A DNA stretch of 21,889 bases from a virus: the IMG/VR virus record IMGVR_UViG_3300009034_000229, positions 1-21,889 of that record. One strand, given 5' to 3'. The position numbers and the translations under genes were made by a program. Shown here piece by piece: positions 13,201 through 21,344 of this stretch. The notes beneath the pieces are model-generated. The model made no database searches. It saw nothing but the letters and a program-made list of their open reading frames with translations, and had not been told where the DNA came from. Each line of letters begins with the position of its first letter. The first letter of the stretch is position 1.

Positions 13201-15162
13201 AGCGAAGTGTCGATAATTGTAACCTTCCGCAGTTTCTTGCCCTTCGACCTCAGCCCAATCCTCGATAGAATCATATTGCTCTACATGCTCTGCAACAATA
13301 TCACTTATATCTGCATATCCACCCAGAATAGTTCGACCTTTATAACGTTCTGTGAAATCTTGCACAAGTGGTTTATTAGCATCAAGAACACTGAATGCTA
13401 TCTGCCCATACCCAGCTTGATTGGCAAATTCTACTGCTTCATCTTGATTCCGAACGATATATACATCAGCATTCGGAAACGCATGAGCCGCCCGTACTAT
13501 CCACTGCGGAACTTCCCAGAAATCATCAGGACGTTCATAACCCTGTCGAGTCTCGTAGAGTTTGTCATGATAAGCATCGGCGTTAGAACTTTCTTCTCCG
13601 ACAGGAGCGAGTCCAGCTTCCTTCCTTACTTCGGCTTGAGCGGCAACAACTTCAGCTTCAAGAGCAACTTCTTTTGCAGGAGCAACCTCCGCTCTAGCGG
13701 GCTGTGCTCGTTGGACCAGGGGTGATGCAAACTGCACGAGCAGAACCCGATCTGCATTGTCGGCGGCTGATGTTTGCCGTACATGGATATTCTCATATCC
13801 AAGCGGCATTGCTGTGCCCTCCCGATGAACGGCCGCCCCTCGGGCATAGGAGTCTTGAGGACCCGTTACGGCAGACCCCGGACTCTTAACAGCAAAATCA
13901 AGATTCTGCCGAGGAAGTTCCGCCGTGGTGGGCTGCCGGCGAGGCATTCCAGCTTCCGGCCCTATAGGAACATTAGGGATAGGATTGCCGTCATCGTCTA
14001 CGAACACAGCCCCTTCTCCCGGTCGCTGAGGACCGAGACGATTCGATATAGACTGAGCCGAAGCAAAGGCCCCACCAAGTAAAAGGACCTGGGCTGCTCC
14101 CATTTGTCCGGCTGCATGAGCCCGACTCAGGAATTCACTTTGATCTATCTCCGGCGTAATCCCCAGAACTTTATTCGTGGCATCTTGGCCAATCTGGGCA
14201 AGGAATTCCTCGACATATCCTTGTGGGACATCGGCAAGCACACGTCCGAGAGCCTTCTTAGAGAACTTTTCCAACCATATTCGGGCTCCCCGCCATCCAT
14301 CTTTCGCCAGCACACGTCGAAGACCAGGAGCATTACGTAGTAGACCACTTGCCAAGTGAGACGCTGCCGCCCACCCAAACATTTCAGTAGCAGTTTCGAT
14401 CAGGCCATTACTAACCGCAGCCGTCCACTCATTAAGCATTCCAATATCTTGACCTTCAAGCCGTCGCTGGGCAACCTCACCAAAAGTCTGCCCGGCTGCT
14501 GAAACTCCGAACATACCAGCAATCGGAGCAGCCTTCGCCAGCCGTTGAGCCCAAGTTAAACCCGAGCCGGCACCTCCGACACCCCCCAACAAAGAGAACA
14601 TTGTAGTACCGACGATTTGTCCCAAAGCCCCACTCGCCCCTCCGGTTGGAGCGAGGATTCGATTCGTCTCGTTTAAATGCTTCTGCCACTTTCCGATTGC
14701 ATCATCAGAAATCTGAATCGTATCCGCAACTTTCGCCCCGGTAGCCACGATCCCACCGATACTCTGAAGGAAAGTATTCGCTATATTATTCTGGAAATTA
14801 TGCCACGCACTTGCTTTCGACCGCCGGGCTCGCATCTCATAAAAACGATCTTTGGGGATCGCCCCTTCTCGTGTAAGATAAAATGCTTCCGGTTGTTCAC
14901 CGACCATCTGACGGTAGGCGTCCTGAATTGCTACCTGCTCATTGGCAGTGAGTCGCTGGGCTCCCCGTGCATCTCGCTCAGTTTGATACTGCTGTATGCG
15001 AGCCGATGCCTGCCGCATGAAATTATCGGGCGTCACATTTCGCAGGTCGATGGGCTCGGTTCGCTGCTGAAGCATATCCTGTGCTGACCATACTTGCGGA
15101 AGGTCAGGCTTCATTGGTTTCGCTGGTTTCTGAAACTCTGCCGGTGTCCAGGTCTGGGGCAT
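10270..15162 (-). CDS. 1630-residue polyvalent virion protein with embedded radical SAM domain
   Basis: The largest gene. Residues 1 to about 530 look like an internal virion protein: helical, with hydrophobic glycine/alanine-rich segments at about 167-210 and 348-370, then an A/E-rich linker. Residues about 552-616 form a Rossmann-like segment ending in ILGGY, as in the B12-binding part of some radical SAM proteins but without the cobalamin DxHxxG motif. A radical SAM core follows: C668-T-H-K-C672-A-F-C675, G765-I-E-S768 and N803-F-I-V-G-L-P-G-E-T812. Residues about 1000-1630 are helical, with a membrane-like segment at about 1438-1454 and a very basic tail; they resemble the C-terminal part of large phage polyvalent proteins. 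The start overlaps the previous stop (TAATG). Packaging in the virion and ejection into the host are inferred from context and domain style. Confidence 0.75.
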   Translation of the reverse strand: MPQTWTPAEFQKPAKPMKPDLPQVWSAQDMLQQRTEPIDLRNVTPDNFMRQASARIQQYQTERDARGAQRLTANEQVAIQDAYRQMVGEQPEAFYLTREGAIPKDRFYEMRARRSKASAWHNFQNNIANTFLQSIGGIVATGAKVADTIQISDDAIGKWQKHLNETNRILAPTGGASGALGQIVGTTMFSLLGGVGGAGSGLTWAQRLAKAAPIAGMFGVSAAGQTFGEVAQRRLEGQDIGMLNEWTAAVSNGLIETATEMFGWAAASHLASGLLRNAPGLRRVLAKDGWRGARIWLEKFSKKALGRVLADVPQGYVEEFLAQIGQDATNKVLGITPEIDQSEFLSRAHAAGQMGAAQVLLLGGAFASAQSISNRLGPQRPGEGAVFVDDDGNPIPNVPIGPEAGMPRRQPTTAELPRQNLDFAVKSPGSAVTGPQDSYARGAAVHREGTAMPLGYENIHVRQTSAADNADRVLLVQFASPLVQRAQPARAEVAPAKEVALEAEVVAAQAEVRKEAGLAPVGEESSNADAYHDKLYETRQGYERPDDFWEVPQWIVRAAHAFPNADVYIVRNQDEAVEFANQAGYGQIAFSVLDANKPLVQDFTERYKGRTILGGYADISDIVAEHVEQYDSIEDWAEVEGQETAEGYNYRHFAGTRAMPRLTMSKGCTHKCAFCTVPGTLEETSQETIDQQVDAIVDLDAELVYLDDKTFGQAENHTYLTEVFKRVKERNPDFQGFVVQTTAAQMQKFTPEFLKEAGIRYVELGIESYNDPILKQMKKPANEKLIDDAVAKLREADISLVANFIVGLPGETAETYARSFDFIQRNADVISHLNIYNLALYKGTELADAVTVVSEGDLSEAQVENSLMKDPAVHQAAANEFYEIGRTLLDVPPILQEGVPPDVSMEVARRSDTNKARESEAMLPPDLLESIPDVEDLPDIREPGQDSPYALTDKWAGDRDVADHTAAVLAEKKREALKALVRKGETLAQVNDAMLLYIDMKNNPVDWSNARIAAMPADKQAQIKRVAEMSPEQIEFVERTIQENQVLSQFAKDNEIINNFHENYAARIWKWAGKKGKALQAKFATMTGRQRQRTLGSILAGWEMGLELEVTGVIEAQEVARRQIAQVIIDRNLLELGIKGGLFATTSPGRGWKLVKNPNFQKWTWAGKAEEGKAYGAGVFIDPDGNLFHRVPIYAEKKLATYLNNALGSSAIRELPGVGTLSKYNAIIKQQILFFSAFHHQAYLRSFMLASRGINPRSAYYAGKAAIENFDPELTLLIHEGMTVGREQDYQRSYAEQQTLIGKAIDKVPMVGAVKDTLLRWRDHQLDFLFHKLGPYLKVQAALLDYRARVKANESKLADGRISHREIAHAVAREMNHDFGGLNLRRRGRNPTAQHIFQLLALAPDWTESNIRSMTAAFAKGEMGKVHRAMWGRIALKGVGIIILSNLLLSAWDDETFWSRYQKAWKAGNLKWMDIDVTPIYRGLGGEDGKRKYFNFLGHFRDPAKFTVDPWRAAKGKGSVLTRMALDAITGEDWRGRKFTSIGDLFRKGEVVKWEAFGGGPLEWEQTPSFLLWQAKQATPIQMQSMIDWQLGYIDGWDGWAKSLGFMVSATREKKPTKLRKRGVRRRKQR
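12583..13185 (-). other. radical SAM core domain (about residues 660-860 of the 1630-residue protein)
   Basis: The CxxxCxxC cluster-binding motif is encoded at 13138-13161. The C-terminal side keeps the E-L-G-I-E-S (strand 4-type SAM-binding) and glycine-rich NFIVGLPGET motifs in the right order and spacing. Radical SAM enzymes use a 4Fe-4S cluster to cut S-adenosylmethionine and start radical chemistry such as methylthiolation, methylation or rearrangement. All key residues appear intact, so activity is plausible. The substrate is unknown. Confidence 0.85.
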
Positions 15163-15998
15163 TAGCGAACCTCCGTGAATTTACTACCATCCCATCGGCC
15201 CACTCGACCATCAGGAGCCTGATAAACTGTACCCACAACCCACTCTGATTGTCGAGCCGGCAAAGGTACTGGTGCTGTTGGTGCAACCACGGGTCCTCGT
15301 ACGGCTCCGGTAGCCGCAGAACCCTGAAGACCCGCTTGAATCTCACCCCACTCCTGATCTTGCTGTTTACGAAGGGTATCATATTCGACTCTCACAGCCC
15401 GAAGTTGCTTCCCGAGAGCCGCCACTCGATGAGTCTCCTGCCTCTGCAATTCTGGAACTATCTTCCCTTCGTCATCGAGAACATCATAAGGCGTAGTAAT
15501 TTCTTTTTCTAATCCCCGCATTCGAGCTTCTATTGGCTTCAATTCTCGATTCCAACGATCCTTCCAAAAGCCAATCTGCTGTGCAGTGCTTACAGGTTTC
15601 GGTCTTGGAACAGCTTCAGCAACAGTTCGACCGGCTGCAATATTAAGTTTCATTCGAGCTTTTTCCCCCTCACTCAATCCGGGTATAAGTTCCAACTGTT
15701 CAAGCTGCTGTTGCTCTCGGGTAGCCCGAACCATTTCAGTAACAATCGGACCCGGTATCGCCGCAGCCCGTGTTGGAGTACGGGCCGCACGACTCATCGC
15801 CGCTCGTTGTAGAGCGAAAGCCCGATCAGAGGCTTGAAGCCGTGCAGCCGTTTCAGCAAAACGGGCCTGTGTTCCCAGAATCATTTGAGTGAAAGCAATA
15901 TCACCGGCTTCCTGTTGCCGACGGGCCGCACCCGCCCCAGCCGCTTGAGCTAGAGCCGTAAGCTCACGAATCGGACTATAATCAATTCGGATAGCCAT
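15162..15998 (-). CDS. probable internal virion protein, coiled coil
   Basis: A 278-residue protein. The N-terminal half is alanine/arginine/glutamine-rich helix (residues about 15-110), followed by a P-rich break, a charged helix with repeated RGLEKEI and QLRAVRVEYDTLRKQQDQEW segments, then a flexible V/A/P linker and a short C-terminal beta module (VYQAPDGRVGRWDGSKFTEV). Small terminal beta modules of the W-D-G-S type occur in phage structural proteins. Its place between the other internal-type proteins suggests an ejected or core protein. Both ends use 1-base TAATG overlaps, so it is translated with its neighbours. No named family. Confidence 0.55.
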   Translation of the reverse strand: MAIRIDYSPIRELTALAQAAGAGAARRQQEAGDIAFTQMILGTQARFAETAARLQASDRAFALQRAAMSRAARTPTRAAAIPGPIVTEMVRATREQQQLEQLELIPGLSEGEKARMKLNIAAGRTVAEAVPRPKPVSTAQQIGFWKDRWNRELKPIEARMRGLEKEITTPYDVLDDEGKIVPELQRQETHRVAALGKQLRAVRVEYDTLRKQQDQEWGEIQAGLQGSAATGAVRGPVVAPTAPVPLPARQSEWVVGTVYQAPDGRVGRWDGSKFTEVR

Positions 15999-17152
15999 TA
16001 TAGATTCTCTCTACTGAGTGTCGGCTGTTTCTGCATATACGGCGTACCGGCAGCAGCCGCAGATGTCTTCGCAACTCGTCTATTCAAAGCGTGCCAAAGT
16101 GTCGGTCCCATCGGATATTTCATACCTCGTCGCTGCATGGCCGCTTTATACTCTTGATAGGTAGCAAATTTTTCTTCTTGCGGTGTCACCCCCCCACCAA
16201 TACCTGCACCTTCAAGGCCGACATCTACACCTGCCCCAATTCCCGCCCCTTCTTCCTCGGGTGGGATATCGAGTCCGGTCATTCTTTCCTCTCCGGGAGT
16301 CGTAGGAGCCCCCGGAGTCGTCGTTACTTGCCCCTGTTCACCCAAGAAGACCGACCCACCACCAGCTAAACCAGGAAGGCTCAGGCCCGTTGCCCGGCCT
16401 GTTTCAACGTCCCATCCTCGTGCGGCCCCTGTAGGTCCAAGATCAAGACCCGCACCGCTCGGTGCAGGATAGTAAGCCGCTGCGGGTTGAGCACCCCCGC
16501 CGCCGGCTCCGGGAGCTAGACCGCCACCAGCACCGCCGGCCCCACCGGCCCCACCATCCCCGTATTGAAACGGCTGCCCAAAGATATCACGACCTGCTTG
16601 AGCCTGCGGGCCGAGTACTGTAGCAGTCCTCTTAGCCGCAGCCGTCTCACTTGCTGCCGCAGCTTGAATCAACGAAGCATACAGACCCATATCAGGGCCG
16701 ACATCTTCACGCCGCTCCATCACTCCTGCCTTCAGGGCACCAAGCTGCATCTCGGCACCGGCTCGCTGCGTTAATACGCCGGCCTTTGCAGCAGCAGTAC
16801 GTTCCTCAGCCTCTTGAGTGGCCCGCTCGGCCGTTGCAGCAATCCCTCGTCGTTCAGCCTGACGAACTGTAGTCGCACCGAGACCCCGACTAATGAGGTC
16901 CTGCTCGGCAGCAGCAGTGGCTTTCTTCGCCTGCTCTGTGATCCGAGTACGGGCTGCTTCACCCGTCTGACTCATCAAGTCCATCGCCGCACCAAATGTA
17001 CCCTGTTCCGCGATCTGTTTAGTCAGACCCTCCATGTGAGTCATCAGGGCTTCGTAACGCTGAAGATTAGCCTCGTTCGCTTCCTCTTGCTTCTTCCGAA
17101 GACGCTTTAAAATTTCGTTAATATCAATAGTGCCGGTGACTTCGAGTGGCAT
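15998..17152 (-). CDS. probable internal virion protein, Ala/Gly-rich
   Basis: A 384-residue protein. Residues about 1-155 are long alanine-rich helices with heptad-like spacing (KRLRKKQEEANEANLQRYE, TAAAEQDLISRG). Residues about 195-330 are glycine/proline-rich and probably disordered, with GGAGGAGGAGGG and PGAPTTPGEE runs. The C-terminal 50 residues are basic with YQEYKAAMQRRGMKYPMGP. AAGGA precedes the ATG. The design fits a minor virion or ejection protein of a short-tailed phage, by analogy to the internal proteins of T7-like phages that follow the tail genes. No enzyme motif is visible. Confidence 0.55.
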   Translation of the reverse strand: MPLEVTGTIDINEILKRLRKKQEEANEANLQRYEALMTHMEGLTKQIAEQGTFGAAMDLMSQTGEAARTRITEQAKKATAAAEQDLISRGLGATTVRQAERRGIAATAERATQEAEERTAAAKAGVLTQRAGAEMQLGALKAGVMERREDVGPDMGLYASLIQAAAASETAAAKRTATVLGPQAQAGRDIFGQPFQYGDGGAGGAGGAGGGLAPGAGGGGAQPAAAYYPAPSGAGLDLGPTGAARGWDVETGRATGLSLPGLAGGGSVFLGEQGQVTTTPGAPTTPGEERMTGLDIPPEEEGAGIGAGVDVGLEGAGIGGGVTPQEEKFATYQEYKAAMQRRGMKYPMGPTLWHALNRRVAKTSAAAAGTPYMQKQPTLSRENL

Positions 17153-17162
17153 GATTCCGTCC

Positions 17163-18833
17163 TTATGCTGAGGCCAACAATCCGATTGCTTCTAATTGTG
17201 CTAACAGTGTATTGAACTTTGTTGTTATATCCGCTAGAGTTCCGTCTGCATCTACAATATGAGCTTGTTGGACAACAGGCGTTGCATTCCAAAATCCAAT
17301 TTTCTGACCGACAGCAGTTCCCAACTTTGTTCCCGTGGTTGTATTAAAGGCTATATCAACGGCATCGGCAAGAGTAACAAGTGCCGTCCCAATTCGTAAT
17401 ACTTCTGCGAGTGTTTGTGGAGTGGTTCCCGATGCCCCCGCCGAAGTTGTTTTGAAAATAATTACTCCGGGTGTTGCGTTACCCGTTGATTTCCCACCAG
17501 CAATGATGAAATCGCCCGCCGCATTGTTCGTCCCCGAACCGCCTGCTACCTGAACCGTGACATCTCCGGGCGATACGGCCACGACTCCGTATCCGATATA
17601 GACATCATCTACATACCCAATTGCACTCGCTGATCCGAATATACCCTGATGGCTTGCTGTTGGCGTACAACTTGCACCAATCGCAATAGAACTAGCAATA
17701 GCACCACCAGCCGCCCCCGGCGTACAATTACTCCCAATGAATGTATTATACGACCCCGAAAGCGGATTAGGAAGATAACCGGCTCCCTGTCCGATACAAG
17801 TATTTCTGTCACCGCTTACATTCTTACCGGCCCCGCTACCGATACACACATTGCTGGTTGCAGTACCCTGAATATTAAAAGCAGCATTGGGACCAACACC
17901 TGTATTTACAGAACCCGTATTACCGAGGGGAGACTGACCGGCTTGAGTGCCGACGTATGTATTATAATTCCCTGTTGCACCACGACAGGCCGAAGACCCC
18001 AATCCAAAATTGTATGATCCTGTAGTACCATAACCCGCATATGCACCAAGAAATGTATTATGAATCCCGGCCACAATACTAAAACCAGCATTGTACCCGA
18101 TTCCTATATTATTATCTCCTGTGCAAGAAGGACCAGCGGATATACCCAAAAATAAAGATTTTGTTGTTGGTACATGAAAAATTGTAGAACCATCGAGTTC
18201 TATAATAGCCGTTTCATCTGTGAGATTTATATTGACAGCTTGAAATCCAGCATTCAATATCCAGGGATCACCCGACGCATCAATTTGAACGGGAGTCGCA
18301 TAACCCGTTAGACTTCTGAAAAAGTCGCTAACAAAAATATCACTTTGGAATTCAGCAGCCAAAATCCAGGGGTCACCCGACGCATCTATAAATTTAGCAT
18401 TATCCGTACTTGATGAAAATATATCGGTTACGATACCGTTTGCACCGAGACTCAGTGGGGTATCCAGCGTCACCCAGCTTTCGGCATTATCCCACTTTAA
18501 TGTAGCATCTTGGCCGTCCCCAAGAATCAAACCACTGGTATCGCTATCTATTGTAACATTACCTGTGGTAAGGAAATTGGCAGTTGCCGCTGTCCAATCG
18601 ATATGTTCGTTGGCTACATAATTAGGCAGCAAATCGTGATCGGCTGTAAGACCTGTAGAATCTTGACTCAATCCGCTGCCCGCTTGGAGATTTAGAACAA
18701 TTATACCACCGCTATCAACATTGAGAGCCCCACTAAACATCAGGGACATAGCCCCGCCAAATCGTTGGGCATTACGCCGATCTCGAATAGCTTCTCGCGG
18801 AGTACGAGTTATGCGTGCAAGGCCACGGGGCAT
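17163..18833 (-). CDS. tail fiber / adhesin with YadA-head-like repeats
   Basis: A 556-residue protein. Residues 1-30 are basic and may attach to the tail. Residues about 150-193 contain a duplicated DASGDPWIL. Residues about 228-400 are serial repeats with N-T-x-x-G-x-x-A-G spacing (HNTFLGAYAGYG, YNTYVGTQAG, RNTCIGQGAGY), the pattern of the left-handed beta-roll head of YadA-like trimeric adhesins. The last about 55 residues (GTKLGTAVGQKIGFWNATP, then a LAQLEAIGLL helix) match a C-terminal module often seen in environmental phage fibers and probably promote trimerisation. It should bind host surface structures. The start overlaps the stop of the nozzle gene (TAATG). Confidence 0.75.
   Translation of the reverse strand: MPRGLARITRTPREAIRDRRNAQRFGGAMSLMFSGALNVDSGGIIVLNLQAGSGLSQDSTGLTADHDLLPNYVANEHIDWTAATANFLTTGNVTIDSDTSGLILGDGQDATLKWDNAESWVTLDTPLSLGANGIVTDIFSSSTDNAKFIDASGDPWILAAEFQSDIFVSDFFRSLTGYATPVQIDASGDPWILNAGFQAVNINLTDETAIIELDGSTIFHVPTTKSLFLGISAGPSCTGDNNIGIGYNAGFSIVAGIHNTFLGAYAGYGTTGSYNFGLGSSACRGATGNYNTYVGTQAGQSPLGNTGSVNTGVGPNAAFNIQGTATSNVCIGSGAGKNVSGDRNTCIGQGAGYLPNPLSGSYNTFIGSNCTPGAAGGAIASSIAIGASCTPTASHQGIFGSASAIGYVDDVYIGYGVVAVSPGDVTVQVAGGSGTNNAAGDFIIAGGKSTGNATPGVIIFKTTSAGASGTTPQTLAEVLRIGTALVTLADAVDIAFNTTTGTKLGTAVGQKIGFWNATPVVQQAHIVDADGTLADITTKFNTLLAQLEAIGLLASA
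17634..18152 (-). repeat. protein-level repeats, beta-roll region of the fiber
   Basis: Repeats of roughly 15-25 residues with G-x-x-A and N-T-x-x-G motifs, encoding residues about 228-400 of the fiber. At DNA level they are diverged, so they are visible mainly in the translation. Two cysteines per few repeats are unusual for a phage fiber (C237, C283, C330, C346, C370, C389). Confidence 0.65.
18255..18386 (-). repeat. 21-bp direct repeat encoding a duplicated motif
   Basis: CCAGGGATCACCCGACGCAT at 18261-18280 recurs with one change (A to G) at 18366-18385; the match covers 20 of 21 bases. Units are 105 bases (35 codons) apart. They encode two copies of DASGDPWIL in the fiber. The high identity suggests recent duplication or a gene-conversion tract. 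Confidence 0.6.
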
Positions 18834-21328
18834 TACAGTCGCCCTTTTCGAGTTTTACCTGTCAACTTTATAAGGCCGGTCATCGATTCCAATGCCCAAG
18901 TACGAGCACTTGTCGAGGCATTCGCCAGTGCAATGATAATGGAATTACCATTCACTCGCTGACGAATAGAGGAATTCCGTCCAGCTTGCAAAGTCCGTGA
19001 TACCAATGGAGTGAGATCATCGAATGCGGCTTGAGCGGATTCATTTGCATAGATTGAAAGCGAAATAGGGTCCGAATCTTCGGCAAGGATAATAGTGAGT
19101 TCCGTCAATCGAATATTTGCTAAGTCGCCCGCTGCAATAATCGGAGTGAATATAACTGAACTTGTAATCGCCGTACTATCATCGGTCGATGATTCCGATA
19201 TATAACGAAGGCGTGAATCAAAGCCTCCAAGTATCATGGCTCGATCATCGGGGTCATCAGCATCATAAGTCCACACAGCCGTAGGTCCAAAGCCCAAAGG
19301 AAACTCATCAGCCCAAAGACTATCTGTTCGTTGATCCCAATAGAAATGATACCCTGCTTCATCTGGTTGATTTGATGGTGTGACATATATATGAACGCCG
19401 TTACTTATATTGTCCCACAAAAGACGAATTCGATGAGTATCGTAATTGAAACCTAAGAAAGTATCGTGCATTCGACGACGACTTATATCCTCGGGTGCCG
19501 CAACTCCGGCCCCCATTCTCCAAAGAGTCGCCGCTCCAAAGAAATATAGGTTCCCAGCAGGGTCCCAAGTAAAGGCATCGGGTCCTGCAATACCCGTTTG
19601 ATAACTGATATTATCAATCACGCCCCCATCAGCCGGATCACCACGCATTATCCAGACTGTATGATCGCCCCCTATTATCATTAAATCATCACTATACGGA
19701 ATTAAGGCGGTGACTATATCGCCGAGTTTGCCCGCATCCGTATTCACCCCGGCAACAGCCATTGTTGCTGAAGTAGTTGCCGGACTATAATCCCAATCAA
19801 GAGGGTCTCCAACGGCTGACATGAACCAATTTTGAGGGTCTGTATGCAGACCACTCATTACGACTCGCCCACGATACAAAGCAATAATATTACATCCAAC
19901 AGCAGCTTTTGAAATGGTTCCCTCAACTGTCGCATCTGGAATTGTTTCGGCAACCGTAATCGTAAAGGCTGGAGCCGCATACGCTATCCCCGCAACCCGA
20001 TAGATGCCGTCATTTAAAGAAGTCCCCGCAACTTCAATATAACTATTAACAGGAAGTAATGCTGATAGATCGCCATCTCCACTGATTGTAAACGTACTTG
20101 CTCCCACATTTACCCCATCAATAGTGTAAGCTGTCGCTGCACTTTCCGTGCTAACTGGCAAACAACCTGCGGTTGCAATCCACGGATCAACATTATGCGT
20201 AAGGGGGTCATACACATTATAATCGAAAGCGATACCATCACAACCATACAAATTTCCAAGACATTCTTGAAGACCTATTCGCCCCGATGTCCGAAACTCT
20301 ACGGCTGCTGTAATAGCTTCTGACGCCCCATCGGCCATTGTTACGTGATATACTCGCCCACCACTTACAGCTACAAGTTTCGTACTTCGACCAGAAGCCG
20401 GCGTTCGCCCCGTGTAAACTGCAAAATCATCGAACCACCAATCTAAATTTACTGCCCATTGCGAAACACCAAAACCGATATAAGTATTCGTATTTAATGT
20501 GGCGGTCGTGGTTTCAAGAACTTTTATATCATCGATCCAGACACTAATATTATCACCAAAAACTCGAACTTCGACAACATGAGATGTGGCCCAAAAATCA
20601 GCCGGATAGCCTAAATCAGTGTCCAAATCTACAGAAGATGTCCCATCGGCCCCCATTGATATTGCAGCATGACCGGCCTCATCGTCCGCAAATGAAAACA
20701 CTCCCGCAAATCCATAATTGTTCCCCGCAATCGGGGGAGAAGACGGATCACCCGCCCGTATGATTGCGGCCATATTTTGAAGCTGCGTGGCTCCCGCATT
20801 TGCGGTATTAGATTGACAGGTCCACCGAACAATATAACTACTTCCCGGTGTGATTGCAGTCTTAATCATTCCAATTCGCGTATTAGTACCCGCCCAATCT
20901 TGCCCATCAATGGCATTATCTTTCACAATGGGTCCATTTACCGTAGTCGCCAATGCTGCAATGCAATTAGGCGGCCAACCCCATTGATTTGTATCAAATA
21001 AATACCAATACGTCGTGGCCAACACTCCATCTGTCTGCGTGAATTGTTCATAAACCAGGGAATCTTCAGGAGTAACTGAACTTGCATCCCAGGCAGTTGT
21101 TACTTGACTAATTGCCTGAATCGGATTCGTACCATTAACAGCAGAACCGCCGATATAGTTAGCGTGACCATCACGCTGACCACCCCGAAGACGATGTTCA
21201 ATTCCATCGAAAGGACGGACATTGACCGCGAATGGCGTTGTCATCTCCGGCTGACGCCGATAGGCCCGAGTCTCATCAATTCCCTTAAATGGGAACTGTA
21301 TCTCTATTGGTTTCCGCTGATCTGGCAT
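18833..21328 (-). CDS. tail nozzle-like (tail tubular protein B-like) protein with lectin-like insertion
   Basis: An 831-residue protein. The parts before and after the insertion read like T7-like tail nozzle proteins: LVAVSGGRVYHVT, DPQNWFMSAVGDPLDWDYSP, LIPYSDDLMIIGGDHTVWIM, AGPDAFTWDPAGNLYFFGAATLWRM. These proteins close the tail tip and carry DNA through. Residues about 89-307 are an extra domain with FSFADDEAGHAAISMGA and WWFDDFAVYTG, like a concanavalin/LamG-type lectin fold. I start it at ATG 21328 because GAGGAAA lies nine bases upstream (GAGG at 21338-21341). The frame's earlier TTG at 21376 would run through the hairpin at 21345-21375 and has no RBS. It binds next to the fiber gene below it. 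Confidence 0.75.
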   Translation of the reverse strand: MPDQRKPIEIQFPFKGIDETRAYRRQPEMTTPFAVNVRPFDGIEHRLRGGQRDGHANYIGGSAVNGTNPIQAISQVTTAWDASSVTPEDSLVYEQFTQTDGVLATTYWYLFDTNQWGWPPNCIAALATTVNGPIVKDNAIDGQDWAGTNTRIGMIKTAITPGSSYIVRWTCQSNTANAGATQLQNMAAIIRAGDPSSPPIAGNNYGFAGVFSFADDEAGHAAISMGADGTSSVDLDTDLGYPADFWATSHVVEVRVFGDNISVWIDDIKVLETTTATLNTNTYIGFGVSQWAVNLDWWFDDFAVYTGRTPASGRSTKLVAVSGGRVYHVTMADGASEAITAAVEFRTSGRIGLQECLGNLYGCDGIAFDYNVYDPLTHNVDPWIATAGCLPVSTESAATAYTIDGVNVGASTFTISGDGDLSALLPVNSYIEVAGTSLNDGIYRVAGIAYAAPAFTITVAETIPDATVEGTISKAAVGCNIIALYRGRVVMSGLHTDPQNWFMSAVGDPLDWDYSPATTSATMAVAGVNTDAGKLGDIVTALIPYSDDLMIIGGDHTVWIMRGDPADGGVIDNISYQTGIAGPDAFTWDPAGNLYFFGAATLWRMGAGVAAPEDISRRRMHDTFLGFNYDTHRIRLLWDNISNGVHIYVTPSNQPDEAGYHFYWDQRTDSLWADEFPLGFGPTAVWTYDADDPDDRAMILGGFDSRLRYISESSTDDSTAITSSVIFTPIIAAGDLANIRLTELTIILAEDSDPISLSIYANESAQAAFDDLTPLVSRTLQAGRNSSIRQRVNGNSIIIALANASTSARTWALESMTGLIKLTGKTRKGRL
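20408..21064 (-). other. lectin-like (LamG/concanavalin-type) insertion in the nozzle gene
   Basis: Encodes about residues 89-307. The nozzle pattern breaks after QAISQVTTAW and resumes at RSTKLVAVSGGRVYHVT. In between are jelly-roll-like strands with an acidic pair (SVWIDDIKV) and the WWFDDFAVYTG close. The boundaries are my estimate from where the nozzle-like pattern stops and restarts. Confidence 0.55.
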
Positions 21329-21337
21329 TGTAAATTT

Positions 21338-21341
21338 CCTC
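21338..21341 (-). promoter_or_regulatory. ribosome binding site of the nozzle gene
   Basis: GAGG on the minus strand (within GAGGAAA), nine bases before the ATG at 21328-21326. It lies just after the tRNA-arm-like hairpin, so folding or processing of that hairpin could change access to this site. Confidence 0.6.
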
Positions 21342-21344
21342 AAT

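Noticed and set aside
13087-13725. 212-codon plus-strand frame opposite the 1630-residue gene
   Set aside because: It is antisense to the radical SAM coding region and reads as a shadow; no RBS and no protein-like pattern.
16291-16317. 7-bp inverted repeat with a near direct repeat
   Set aside because: Explained by repeated T-P-G codons in the disordered part of the 384-residue protein.
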